From Bacillota bacterium (GTDB lineage: Bacteria > Bacillota > Clostridia > Christensenellales > UMGS416), in NCBI GenBank assembly GCA_023435705.1, contig JAEYRH010000008.1:62001-126000 (forward strand): a DNA stretch of 64,000 nucleotides. The letters are read 5' to 3'. Numbering within the stretch: the first letter of the stretch is position 1; the number at the start of each line of letters is the position of its first letter. The notes under the pieces are model-generated. The model was given only the letters and a program-made list of their open reading frames with translations. It made no database searches and was not told where the DNA came from. A program made the translations under genes and the position numbers. Of this stretch, positions 16,051-24,784 are shown one piece after another.

Positions 16051-17367
16051 CTACCCCTCAATAAACTCCCGATAAATCGCCCCAATGGCCGCCTCAAAAT
16101 CGCCTTCCTCCACACCCACGATGATGTTGAGCTCGCTGGAGCCCTGGTCGATCATGCGGATGTTGATGCCGGCCTTGGCGAGCGAGCCAAACAGGCGGGC
16201 CGCGGTACCCTTGCTGCTGACCATACCCCGGCCCACCGTGGCGATGAGCGCCATGCCGTCGATGGCAGTGATATCGTCCGGCTGCACGGTGTCGCGGATC
16301 CTGTTTAGTATGGCGTCGCGGTTGCCGTTTAAAAACTGGCTTTCCACCACCACCGACAGCGTGTCAATGCCGGTGGGCAGGTGCTCAAAGGAGATGCCGC
16401 AGTCTTCCAGCACCTGCAGCACCCGCCGGCCAAAACCCAGCTCGCTGTTCATCATAGCCTTTTCAATGCCGATGACCGAGAAACCCTTGCGGCCTGCGAT
16501 GCCGGTGACCACTGAGGCTGCGCTGCCCGCCGTGTCGGCGGTGATCAGCGTGCCGGGGTCTTCCGGGGCGTTGGTATTCAGAATGCGGATCGGGATGCCG
16601 GCCTGGCGCACGGGGAAAATCGCGTCCTCATGGAGCACCGTGGCGCCCATATAGGAAAGCTCCCGCAGCTCGCGGTAGGTGATGGCCGAGATGGTGCGGG
16701 CGTTTTTGATGATGCGGGGGTCCGCAGCGAGAACGCCGGACACGTCGGTCCAGTTTTCATACACGTCGGCACCGGCGGCTCTGGCAGCCAAAGCCCCGGT
16801 GATGTCGCTGCCGCCGCGGGAGAATGTGCGCACTGACCCGTCTGGCATGCTGCCATAAAAACCGGGCAGCACGGCCTGGGGGTGCTGCTTCAGCGCGGCG
16901 CCCAGCGTGGCATAGGTGCGCTCCTCATCAAGCTGGCCATTTTGGCGGAAGAACACATAATCAGCGGCATCCAGAAAGGCAAAGCCCAACGCCTTGGCAA
17001 TCACGATGCCGTTCAGGTATTCGCCCCGGCTGGCGGCATAATCGGCGGATGCGCCGGAAGCCAGCTGCCGGGTAATCTCTGCAAACTCCTCCGACAAATC
17101 AAGGGTAAGGCCAAGCCCAGCGATGATCTCGTCGTAACGGGCTTTGATCGCCGAAAGCTCGGAAGTGGTGTCGCCGCCCGCTTGCGCCGTCTTGTGCACG
17201 GCATAAAGCATGTCGGTGACCTTGGTGCCGTCACCGTAGCGCTTGCCCGGTGCGCTCGGCACCACCACAGACCGGCTGGCATCGGCGCGGATGATTGCGA
17301 TGACCTTTTGAAACTGCTCGGCACTGGCCAACGACGACCCGCCGAACTTCACTGCCTTGACGCCCAT
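16051..17367 (-). CDS. aspartate kinase
   Basis: A 438-residue enzyme that phosphorylates aspartate, the first step to lysine, threonine and methionine. The amino acid kinase domain starts with KFGGSSLA (about residues 5-12) and includes SRGGSDITGA (about 195) and WTDVSG. Two ACT domains follow (about 300-438, VIGIEKAMMN and IATVGRGM), the usual site of feedback inhibition. It resembles the clostridial type that carries RYGDGTKVTDML after the N-terminal strand. The start at 17367 follows AAGGGG. It lies 23 nt after the DUF1015 gene, so the two form an operon; there is no room for a lysine riboswitch. Confidence 0.94.
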   Translation of the reverse strand: MGVKAVKFGGSSLASAEQFQKVIAIIRADASRSVVVPSAPGKRYGDGTKVTDMLYAVHKTAQAGGDTTSELSAIKARYDEIIAGLGLTLDLSEEFAEITRQLASGASADYAASRGEYLNGIVIAKALGFAFLDAADYVFFRQNGQLDEERTYATLGAALKQHPQAVLPGFYGSMPDGSVRTFSRGGSDITGALAARAAGADVYENWTDVSGVLAADPRIIKNARTISAITYRELRELSYMGATVLHEDAIFPVRQAGIPIRILNTNAPEDPGTLITADTAGSAASVVTGIAGRKGFSVIGIEKAMMNSELGFGRRVLQVLEDCGISFEHLPTGIDTLSVVVESQFLNGNRDAILNRIRDTVQPDDITAIDGMALIATVGRGMVSSKGTAARLFGSLAKAGINIRMIDQGSSELNIIVGVEEGDFEAAIGAIYREFIEG

Positions 17368-17390
17368 ATGAAAACCCCTTCGGAAATAGA

Positions 17391-18668
17391 TTAACGGATT
17401 TTGCGGCACTCCAGATAGAAGCGCTTTTCGTCAGCCTCGCCCATTGAGAACGCCTTGCGGGGCAGCACGCCCAGCTTTTCCACGGCGGGGAAAAGCTCCG
17501 CTTTGTCCATGGCTTGCAGCAGGAACGCGATGTTGCCCTCCCTGTGGCCCAGCGCCACGGCGGAGCCGTCGCCATGCACATAGTCCACCGATGCGCCGGC
17601 AAACGTGGGCAGCACGGCATCCAGCGCCTGCTGCAATGTGCCGCAGGCCAGCGGGCTTTCGGGCCTGGCCACGTTGATCCAGCCATGGTCGGCGGCGCAG
17701 GAGTATTCAATGGACTGGGCGCCCTGGGGCTCCTCGCCCATGGAAGCCGCCCAGCCCCGCTTGTTCATTTCCCATAGCAGCACCGCCACCAGCTCCACCG
17801 GGTCGGCATGGAACACCACGCGGTGGATCGGGTGAAACTGCAAGCCTTCGTCGTGGATGTTCACCAGCTCCGCCAGCGCCCAGCGGGCCGGGTGGATCTC
17901 CCGCTCGGCCTCAGTGAGCATGGGCTTCAGTTCGTCCCAGCAAGCCTTGGCCGTGGCAAGCGAGTGGTTACCGTCGCCCACGGCAAAGAGCATGCCGCCC
18001 TTTTGGGCCAGTGCCTCCAAAGCATCGGCGATGGGCGCGAAGCGTTCTGCGCCGTTCACCCGCCAGCCGGCCACGCTACCGGCCCCGGCCATGAGCCCGG
18101 TGGAGTAAAGTGGCTCCAGGCTGCTCTTAAGCCCGGCCAGCGGCTCAATCACGGTGCGGCCGGGGTCATCAATCAATATCATCACATGGGGGCACTCCAG
18201 CGCAGCCTGCTTGCGCACAGCCATCCTGGGAGGGATGCGCGAGAGGATCGTGCCCTCGGTGGCGCGGATGGGCATTTGGTTGCCCGGTGTGAAATCATAC
18301 TTTTCCAGGTCAAACGCGGCCACCAGCCCCCGGCGGCAGTCTGCATGGGGCGTTTTGCGCTCCACATAGACAAAGCTTTCGGCGACTTCCCGCAGCACGC
18401 CGCTGTCCAGATAGGCCTGCATTTCACCCGTGGCGCTTTGTTGAAGCGCCGCAGCCCGTGGCGTTTCGAGAAAAGCCTCTGGGATGATGAGCTTCAGCGT
18501 GGAGGGGCTGCCGCCCACAAACGCATAAGCTTTCTCCCAATAGTCCGGCTCGGAGGAATACTGGTCGCAGGCAATGGCCGCCCAGCGCTCCATGTCCGCA
18601 CCCTCGCGGGGCAGCAGGATGTTGGCAGGTGAAATGCCAAGGGCTTGCAGGCGCTTGATTTCTTTCAT
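17391..18668 (-). CDS. DUF1015 family protein
   Basis: A 425-residue cytoplasmic protein of the DUF1015 (SerB-cluster) family. Recognisable stretches are the N-terminal CDQYSSEPDYWE, VFVDDP-like ILIDDPGRTVIEPL, and ALGDGNHSLATAK (here FAVGDGNHSLATAK), the family's most conserved motif. The biochemical role is unproven; in many genomes the family sits with serine biosynthesis genes, here with aspartate kinase. The start follows a GAGG site. Transcription probably begins in the AT-rich DNA at 18700-18740. Confidence 0.88.
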   Translation of the reverse strand: MKEIKRLQALGISPANILLPREGADMERWAAIACDQYSSEPDYWEKAYAFVGGSPSTLKLIIPEAFLETPRAAALQQSATGEMQAYLDSGVLREVAESFVYVERKTPHADCRRGLVAAFDLEKYDFTPGNQMPIRATEGTILSRIPPRMAVRKQAALECPHVMILIDDPGRTVIEPLAGLKSSLEPLYSTGLMAGAGSVAGWRVNGAERFAPIADALEALAQKGGMLFAVGDGNHSLATAKACWDELKPMLTEAEREIHPARWALAELVNIHDEGLQFHPIHRVVFHADPVELVAVLLWEMNKRGWAASMGEEPQGAQSIEYSCAADHGWINVARPESPLACGTLQQALDAVLPTFAGASVDYVHGDGSAVALGHREGNIAFLLQAMDKAELFPAVEKLGVLPRKAFSMGEADEKRFYLECRKIR

Positions 18669-18888
18669 CAGAAAACCTCACACGGATGATATAAGGCCGG
18701 ATGCATATTTATTTATTATACAAGATATTTGGGGATGTGCCAACTGAGCGAAATGATCAAAATGCTTGCAGGAAATACACGCGAATCGACAGAAACCGGC
18801 ATGCTTGAATGGCATTCAAGAAGCCGATCTCAACATGGGTGTGTCTCGGGATTGCCACTAGCCAAATAATTATTGTTTTCCCCAAATA

Positions 18889-18917
18889 TTTACATTCTTA
18901 AATGAACTATGTATACT
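18889..18917 (+). promoter_or_regulatory. promoter of the zinc-ribbon/CD225 gene
   Basis: TTTACA (18889-18894), 17 nt, TATACT (18912-18917); ATG follows 30 nt after. A close sigma-A match. Confidence 0.65.
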
Positions 18918-18946
18918 AGTGCCATAAGCGCACCGGGAGGGCCACC

Positions 18947-19318
18947 ATGCAGTATTGCAACCAATGCGGCGCCAACAACTCCAGCGGCAACAAGACCTGC
19001 CAGGCCTGCGGTGCACCTCTGGGCGAACATCCCTACATGCCGAAAAAGTCAAATGATCGCGTGGTTTATACACCGGTGAACGACAACACAACACTCTGGC
19101 TGGTGCTGAACATCGTGTGCGCCCTGTGCTGCTGCCAGGTGCTTGGCATCATCGGCGCGGTGTATGCGGGCCTTGCCAAAACAAGCTACCGGCAAGAGAA
19201 CTATGGGGATGCCGAGCACAAGATTCAAGTATCCAAGACGCTGTTTTTGGTGGGCGTGATCGTGGGGGGCATCTTGTCTGTCATTCTCTTGGTAGCGCGC
19301 TCGCAGATGCGTTATTGA
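18947..19318 (+). CDS. zinc-ribbon and CD225/dispanin-like membrane protein
   Basis: A 123-residue protein with an N-terminal zinc ribbon (CNQCG..CQACG, four Cys, residues about 4-23) and two membrane segments (about 49-74 and 100-119). The pattern between them, IIGAVYAGLAKTSYRQENYGDAEHK, is that of the CD225/dispanin family, whose bacterial members are of unknown role. GGAGG lies upstream. A zinc ribbon of the same kind opens the LRR protein at 48724-49986. Confidence 0.82.
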   Translation: MQYCNQCGANNSSGNKTCQACGAPLGEHPYMPKKSNDRVVYTPVNDNTTLWLVLNIVCALCCCQVLGIIGAVYAGLAKTSYRQENYGDAEHKIQVSKTLFLVGVIVGGILSVILLVARSQMRY

Positions 19319-19438
19319 GAATCCGCATTTTTGATCCGCTCATATTATGCTTATTCATTTGCCGGATGTCGTAAGAAAGGTCAAGCGCCTTGCGGCTATT
19401 TCCCGTATAATGGGTGCAATTCGGTCTGGAGGGACGGC

Positions 19439-20425
19439 ATGATCAAGCTTGAGGAAACCACGCTCAACAGCCTTCTGTCTCCATATGGGCTCAGCAACAC
19501 CATGGTGAAATACCTGGGCGGCGGCCGGGAGGATTCCGACGGCGTCTGCTACAGCTTCCAGCGAGACGGCAGGCCCATGGTCGTGAAGATCCTGGCCTGG
19601 AAGGAGCCGGAGGATGATTTCAGCTGGACCCGCAGGCGTTATGAGGAACGCATTGCCTTTGCCTTTTACCTGGGTGAGAGCGGCGCGCCTGCCGTCTGCC
19701 CGATCAAGGACATGGACGGATTGCTATACCGCCACTGGCACGACGGCCAGCATGGGTTTGTGAGCTACCTCATGGACCACGTGAATGGCAACCCGCCTGA
19801 ACCCAAACAGTGGGGCGGAGCGCTGCTGGCGCAGTGGGGCGGCGCTGTGGGCCGCATGCATGCGCTGGCCACGAAATATGACCACTGGCGCCATTCCCCC
19901 CACCCGGGGAAGGACGGCAACCCTCAGTTGGGCTGGCAGACTGAGGTGAAGGGCTTTCAGGACTGGTGCCGGGATGAGGAAGTGAAGCGCCTGTGGGCGA
20001 CGATGGAGACCCGGCTGAACGCCTTGCCCCTGCAGCGGGATTCCTTCGGCTTCATCCACAACGACCCCCATGGGAATAACATGCTTTATGATGGCAAAAC
20101 CCTCAGCGTGATTGACTTCGACGTGGCCAATTACCATTGGTTCATCACGGACATCGCCATCGCCCTTCAGTCAGCACTGTTCACATGGGGCGGCATGGAG
20201 CGCCCGGTGGGCGATACCGACGCGGTTCGGCGGTTCTTTGATGGATTTCTGAGTGGCTATGAGCGGGAGCACCATTTGGACAATGAGTGGTTTGCCCGCC
20301 TTGGCCTGTTTGTGAACTACCGCAGGATGCTGCTGTTCACCGTGATGCAGGACTGGCTGGATACCAACACAATGATGAAAGAAAGCTGGAAGCGGATGAT
20401 CCTGGAGGAACCGGGTGTATTGTGA
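19439..20425 (+). CDS. APH family phosphotransferase (aminoglycoside/choline kinase-like)
   Basis: A 328-residue cytoplasmic kinase-fold protein. The catalytic loop is clear (GFIHNDPHGNNML, about 202-214; Asp is the base), followed by the metal-binding VIDFDVANYHW. An N-terminal lobe with a Lys-containing strand (MVVKILAWK) is present. GGAGGGA sits before ATG. Members phosphorylate small hydroxyl compounds; true antibiotic resistance cannot be inferred from this. A TATAAT at 19406-19411 may be its -10. The gene ends in a perfect palindromic terminator. Confidence 0.85.
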   Translation: MIKLEETTLNSLLSPYGLSNTMVKYLGGGREDSDGVCYSFQRDGRPMVVKILAWKEPEDDFSWTRRRYEERIAFAFYLGESGAPAVCPIKDMDGLLYRHWHDGQHGFVSYLMDHVNGNPPEPKQWGGALLAQWGGAVGRMHALATKYDHWRHSPHPGKDGNPQLGWQTEVKGFQDWCRDEEVKRLWATMETRLNALPLQRDSFGFIHNDPHGNNMLYDGKTLSVIDFDVANYHWFITDIAIALQSALFTWGGMERPVGDTDAVRRFFDGFLSGYEREHHLDNEWFARLGLFVNYRRMLLFTVMQDWLDTNTMMKESWKRMILEEPGVL

Positions 20426-20461
20426 ACAAAAAGAGGCGGCATATGCCGCCTCTTTTTGTTC
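20424..20461. terminator. perfect 38-bp palindromic bidirectional terminator
   Basis: The two 19-nt halves are exact reverse complements, with GAGGCGGC stems flanked by A and T runs, so it can stop transcription from both sides. It begins within the stop codon of the APH gene and ends 8 nt before the convergent gene at 20469. Confidence 0.9.
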
Positions 20462-20468
20462 ATCCGAT

Positions 20469-21197
20469 TCAAACTGGCAAGATTGATTGTGCGGCTTGAG
20501 TCTTTCGCTGCCGGTGCTTTCCGAAGGACATCGCGCCGAAGAAGAACCCGGAAGCCGCCAGATATAGCAGGTTATGCATGATACTGATCATAGTAGTGAT
20601 TGTGACAAACAGATCATCCGATACCTTCAATGCAATAAGTTGATATAGATATTTCGTCGCCATCACATCGACAACAGAAAAAACGAAATAAACCGCAAAA
20701 ACGGCGGCGGCGACCCGTAGTGCAACCCCTGACCATTTATTACATGCAAAAACGATCAAACACATTGCCCAAGCCAGTCTGTTGAGAACAACCAACACCG
20801 TGGCGAGTCCTTGAAACGCGCCTGGCCAATAGTTGATCCAGGTGTCTAAAAACCCGGTCAATAACTCTATTGTATACAGGTTCTTGATATACCCCCCGGC
20901 GGCTGCAGGAAGTTGCATTAATGCCAGCACAAAGAACAGAACCTTGAACGATTTGACATTGCACATAAGCGCATACACAAGCAGGATCACAAGCCAACCA
21001 CCAGATAAAACCGCCGTTTTGGCTGCAGCCAGCACCACCGGCAGCACTTCGGGCGGAATTAAGCCGTTCATCAATTGTAGCAACAATAGTTCATTTATTA
21101 AAGTCACCGATACCAACAGGAATGCCAGAACCACCCAAAACAAGTGCCTGCTCTTGCCCTTCATGTAGCCCTGTTGCTCTATAAGCAGTTGACCCAT
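20469..21197 (-). CDS. hypothetical membrane protein (paralogue 1 of a tandem pair)
   Basis: A 242-residue membrane protein with about six hydrophobic segments. It opens MGQLLIEQQGYMKGKSRHLFWVV and closes with FFFGAMSFGKHRQRK, both nearly identical to the neighbour at 21242. No known domain recognised; the layout resembles DUF2569-like small membrane proteins, but this is weak. The start at 21197 has GGGGGA upstream and matches the neighbour's start. Probably co-transcribed with the neighbour (44 nt apart). Confidence 0.75.
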   Translation of the reverse strand: MGQLLIEQQGYMKGKSRHLFWVVLAFLLVSVTLINELLLLQLMNGLIPPEVLPVVLAAAKTAVLSGGWLVILLVYALMCNVKSFKVLFFVLALMQLPAAAGGYIKNLYTIELLTGFLDTWINYWPGAFQGLATVLVVLNRLAWAMCLIVFACNKWSGVALRVAAAVFAVYFVFSVVDVMATKYLYQLIALKVSDDLFVTITTMISIMHNLLYLAASGFFFGAMSFGKHRQRKTQAAQSILPV

Positions 21198-21241
21198 AAG
21201 CCCATCCCCCATTGCTTGCATTACCCGCCGTCAATGGTGAT

Positions 21242-21967
21242 TCATTGAGCAGCCTCCACCGCTGCCTGCAAAGCCTTGGGCTTGCGCTGCTTTCCGAAGG
21301 ACATCGCGCCGAAGAAAAAGCCGGAGGCTACCAGATAAAGCACGTTAAGCAAGATACTGATTGTAGAAATAATGGCGATATTTACACCATGATCAAACTG
21401 CTCAATCAGGAATCTATACAGATCTTGAGCTGTTAGTGCATTGACTATAAAAAGCAGGGAAAGAGCAGAGAATGTGGCAGCAGCAACCCGCAGCAATGCG
21501 CCAGACCATTTGCTGAACACAATAACGGCCAGGCAGGCTACCCAAGCAGCCCTGACGATGATGCTCAGCGTGGAGGCAACATCCAGCAGCAGAATGATTT
21601 CGTAACCGTTGCCACCCCGCCCGGTCATCATCCGCATCGTATACAGGTTTGAGATGAACGCACCAGCGGCAGCGGGAAATTGCATCACGGCCAGCACAAT
21701 GAAAACAACCTTGTACGTTTTTATGTTGCATGCTAACGCATACATGAGCAATACCACAAACCAACCACCGTTTATCACCAACGTCTTGACCACCGCCAAC
21801 ACCACCGGCAGCGCCTTCGAATCAGCCAAACGGCCGATCACAGGCAACAGCGGCGCTTGAAGGTATTCCAATGCCACCGATAGAAGCAGGAGCGCCAGCA
21901 CCACCCAAAACAGGTGCTTGCTTTTGCCCTTCATATACCCCTGCTGCTCGATCATCGCCTGATCCAT
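21242..21967 (-). CDS. hypothetical membrane protein (paralogue 2 of a tandem pair)
   Basis: A 241-residue homologue of the downstream gene with the same opening (IEQQGYMKGKSKHLFWVV), the same middle (LPVVLA..KT.. GGW.V.LL.YAL.CN.K.. KV.F..L..MQ.PAAAG..I.NLYT) and the same end (SGFFFGAMSFGKQRKPK). The start at 21967 has GGAGGGGGG upstream. A recent tandem duplication is the simplest explanation. Function unknown. Confidence 0.75.
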   Translation of the reverse strand: MDQAMIEQQGYMKGKSKHLFWVVLALLLLSVALEYLQAPLLPVIGRLADSKALPVVLAVVKTLVINGGWFVVLLMYALACNIKTYKVVFIVLAVMQFPAAAGAFISNLYTMRMMTGRGGNGYEIILLLDVASTLSIIVRAAWVACLAVIVFSKWSGALLRVAAATFSALSLLFIVNALTAQDLYRFLIEQFDHGVNIAIISTISILLNVLYLVASGFFFGAMSFGKQRKPKALQAAVEAAQ

Positions 21968-22132
21968 TAGGACCCCCCCTCCATAATATGGCACCAGTAT
22001 ACCCCAGCGGGATAACAGAAACAACAATATCGACATATGGAAATCCCTATTGTGGGATATGGCCTTTTTCAGTTGTGTCCGGCGGCCTACTGCAATAAGA
22101 TGATATCATTGAATCATTATGGGGGAACCACC

Positions 22133-22597
22133 ATGAACATCGGCATCGTCGTCTATTCCCAGACCGGCAACACCCTTGCTGTGGTCCAGCAGCTGCGTGA
22201 CAAACTGAAGGCGCAAGGGCACACCGTGGCCATTGAGCGCATCACGCTGGCCAGCAACCCGAAGGACGCAAAAAACATCCGCCTCAACACGCTGCCCGGC
22301 CTGCGGGAGTATGACGCGCTGGTGTTTGCCGCCCCAGTGCAGGGCTTCCAGCTCTGCCCTCCGATGCGGGCATATCTGATGATGATGCCGCCGCTCATGG
22401 GCCGCAAGGCCGCCGTGCTGGTGACCAAGCAATGGGCCAGCGGCTGGACCGGTGGCAACAGCGCCATCAAAGAGATTGGAAAGGCAATTGAGGCCAACGG
22501 CGGCAGGCTGGCAGGCGGGGGCTTTATCGGCTGGGGCAGCAAGCGCCGGGAGTGGGATATCGAGGAGCTGACGGAGAGCATCGCGGCGCGGTTTTAG
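22133..22597 (+). CDS. flavodoxin family protein
   Basis: A 154-residue flavoprotein. The FMN phosphate-binding loop SQTGNT is at residues about 8-13, and FAAPVQGFQ and TKQWASGW form the usual isoalloxazine-side loops. It would carry electrons or act as a small quinone/flavin reductase in the cytoplasm. GGGGGAACC is upstream of ATG. Confidence 0.85.
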   Translation: MNIGIVVYSQTGNTLAVVQQLRDKLKAQGHTVAIERITLASNPKDAKNIRLNTLPGLREYDALVFAAPVQGFQLCPPMRAYLMMMPPLMGRKAAVLVTKQWASGWTGGNSAIKEIGKAIEANGGRLAGGGFIGWGSKRREWDIEELTESIAARF

Positions 22598-22613
22598 CTC
22601 TGCCATGTTTTTA

Positions 22614-22644
22614 TTGCCCTCAAGCGCAATTGATATAGTATAAT
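22614..22644 (+). promoter_or_regulatory. candidate promoter
   Basis: TTGCCC (22614-22619) and TATAAT (22639-22644), 19-nt spacer. The run TTGCCCTCAAGC..AATTG matches the promoter region at 981; AAGCG.CAATT..TATAATATTGG matches 40331-40356. Confidence 0.45.
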
Positions 22645-22671
22645 ATTGGAAACCACCGTTTGGAGGGCATT

Positions 22672-23841
22672 ATGGGTGAACGGATCGTCTTTATTGAGGG
22701 AGAGCGCATTGGCGCCATTGACGGGCGTATCCGCTATTTCCAGAGCGAATACCTGGAGCGGTACCGCCAGAACATCCGGCAAATCCGGGAGCGTAATGCC
22801 TGGAAGAATGAGGGGGCCGGTGCGGCGTTCCGGGGCGAGGGAGGCAGCCACCAGGAAGCTGCCACCGAGGAAGACCCCGCTGCCGCAATCCGCGGCGTGG
22901 ACATTTTGAGCGATGGCCGGGCTGTGTATACGGTGGGCTCCGCTGACTTCTCCGGAATTTATCTCAAGCCGTTGGCTGACAACCTGCCGGAAAGCCATGT
23001 GCTGCACCACGGCAAGCTGGCATTCGGCGCAGTGTCTGCAAGCCCCGATGGAAATGAAGTTGCCGTAACAGTGCATTCCGAAGGCCCGGAGTGTCACATC
23101 GCGCTGGTGAGCCTGACAGGCAGCAGCACCAGGACGCTCACAGAGGGTGACTCTGTGGACGACAACCCCAGCTGGAGCCGAACAAGCCGGAGGATCTACT
23201 ACAATTCAGCCGGTATTGGCCGCGACATGGCAGGCGGATACCGAGGCGTTGGGCCTAGTGCGATATGTTGCCTGGACCTGGACCGCAAGGTCGTGGAAGA
23301 TGTTTACGCCCAGGCAGGCCACGACTGCCTGCTCCCGCGGGAGGCCCCCGACGGCTCCATCTATTTCCTGCGCCGCCCCCATTCGAACACAAACGGGCAC
23401 GGCATGAGTTTCCTGGATATTCTGATGCTCCCTTACAAAATCCTAAAAGGGTTGTTTCACTTCCTGGAGTTTTTCACCCACCGCTACACAGGCGAAACGT
23501 TCAACACAAGGGGAGCCAACCCAGCCAGGAGCCGCAATCCGGATTCCAGGCAGCTCTTCATTCAGGGAAATCTGATCAACGTGGAAAAGGCGCTGAAAGA
23601 GAACCAAAGCCGGGGCGAGACCTATCCGGGCATCGCGCCGGCGAGCTGGCAACTGATGCGCCTCACACCGGCAGGGCAGGCCGAAGTGGTAAAAAAAGGC
23701 GTGCTGGATTATGACGTTGCCCCCAATGGCGACGTGGTCTATTCCAACGGCAAGTTCCTTGTGAGGCTCGCAAAGGATGGCCGGGAGGAGCGGCTGGAGA
23801 AAGTGGACTTGGCAGTGAAGGTGCGCGTGCGTAATACCTGA
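22672..23841 (+). CDS. WD40/TolB-like beta-propeller protein
   Basis: A 389-residue protein without an obvious signal peptide. Repeated blades of TolB/PD40 type are visible (SPDGNEVAVTVHS, DDNPSWSRTSRRIYYNS, DGSIYFLRR, NGDVVYSNGKFL). A charged Glu/Ala-rich stretch sits at about 45-75. Probably a protein-binding or sensing scaffold; no enzyme motif seen. GGAGGG lies 5 nt before ATG. Confidence 0.6.
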   Translation: MGERIVFIEGERIGAIDGRIRYFQSEYLERYRQNIRQIRERNAWKNEGAGAAFRGEGGSHQEAATEEDPAAAIRGVDILSDGRAVYTVGSADFSGIYLKPLADNLPESHVLHHGKLAFGAVSASPDGNEVAVTVHSEGPECHIALVSLTGSSTRTLTEGDSVDDNPSWSRTSRRIYYNSAGIGRDMAGGYRGVGPSAICCLDLDRKVVEDVYAQAGHDCLLPREAPDGSIYFLRRPHSNTNGHGMSFLDILMLPYKILKGLFHFLEFFTHRYTGETFNTRGANPARSRNPDSRQLFIQGNLINVEKALKENQSRGETYPGIAPASWQLMRLTPAGQAEVVKKGVLDYDVAPNGDVVYSNGKFLVRLAKDGREERLEKVDLAVKVRVRNT

Positions 23842-23929
23842 CCGGTCAAACAATTCTTCGCGGTCCGCAAACACAGCGCACAGGCAGGCAACGGCACCAA
23901 GCCGCGCCAGATCTGGTATAAACGCAGCT

Positions 23930-24604
23930 CTATAATGAATAACTTTTCGTAGGCTTATTGAGCCCATACGCACCAATAAAGAAGCACGTCAACACGATAC
24001 GCAGGGTGTAGTGCTCCATCTCAGCCATCCCGCTGGCATCTGGCGAGAGAGATTGTGTCCACCAACAAACTGCATTATGAATGGCAGCAAGCCCCGGAAA
24101 GGCCCCTGTGACTGGCATGAGGTATTGCTCCACACCATCGCAGATGATGCAAAGCAGCAAATAAGTTGTGAGCAACAAGGCTGCGCATAGGGGCATCCTT
24201 CCAGATTGCAGCTTGAAATACACAATGGCTATTGCCGCTGCCCAGAGAATGTTGGCATGAAGTCTAAAAAGGCGAAACCATGATGAAAAATCATATCGGG
24301 AACTATATCCATATAGTTGAGACAAACTATAAAACAGTGCGGCAACGAGCGCTGCAGACTGCGCAATTGCAAGCAGAGTAAAGACAGACCAACGCCAACC
24401 TGTGCCACAACGTATTGTAAGGAGCAGGAAAAACACAAACATACCGGTTTCAGAAATGAAAGATATCGCAGGCAGATATGGCAGCGACAGAAAGCCGAAA
24501 GCCCAGCGCGCAGCCAGACACAACAGCAGAAACCCGACAAGGAAACTTGTCAGCACTTTCGTGCTGCCAGCATGAGAAACAAAGCTACCTGGCGAATCGT
24601 TCAT
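23930..24604 (-). CDS. hypothetical membrane protein
   Basis: A 224-residue protein with about six hydrophobic segments (roughly 18-38, 43-62, 68-90, 110-130, 138-158, 198-215). No domain recognised. AGGTCGG upstream of ATG is a weak ribosome site. It stands alone, convergent with the beta-propeller gene. Confidence 0.65.
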   Translation of the reverse strand: MNDSPGSFVSHAGSTKVLTSFLVGFLLLCLAARWAFGFLSLPYLPAISFISETGMFVFFLLLTIRCGTGWRWSVFTLLAIAQSAALVAALFYSLSQLYGYSSRYDFSSWFRLFRLHANILWAAAIAIVYFKLQSGRMPLCAALLLTTYLLLCIICDGVEQYLMPVTGAFPGLAAIHNAVCWWTQSLSPDASGMAEMEHYTLRIVLTCFFIGAYGLNKPTKSYSL

Positions 24605-24674
24605 TGGCCGACCTACGGTTCGTTATACAAAAATGATATGGCTGAATGGGATGAAAATTACGAATAATGAACAC

Positions 24675-24700
24675 GAAAGCCCCGGTCACCCGGGGCTTTC
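24675..24700. terminator. hairpin downstream of pckA
   Basis: GAAAGCCCCGG-tcac-CCGGGGCTTTC, an 11-bp perfect stem. Weak T-run on the minus side. Likely ends pckA transcription. Confidence 0.6.
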
Positions 24701-24720
24701 GCTGTTGTGCTAAAGCTTTC

Positions 24721-24750
24721 CAGTAGGGGCGGGGCTCTGTCCCCGCCCGT
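24721..24750. repeat. family C hairpin
   Basis: CAGTAGGGGCGGGGCTCTG followed by TCCCCGCCCG; stem CGGGGC/..CCCCG. Confidence 0.6.
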
Positions 24751-24784
24751 TATTTGAAATGTCCCTAATCCGTTGTAGGGGGGA

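Noticed and set aside
17368..17390. Lysine riboswitch before aspartate kinase
   Set aside because: Only 23 nt separate it from the upstream gene, and no leader structure lies before that gene either.
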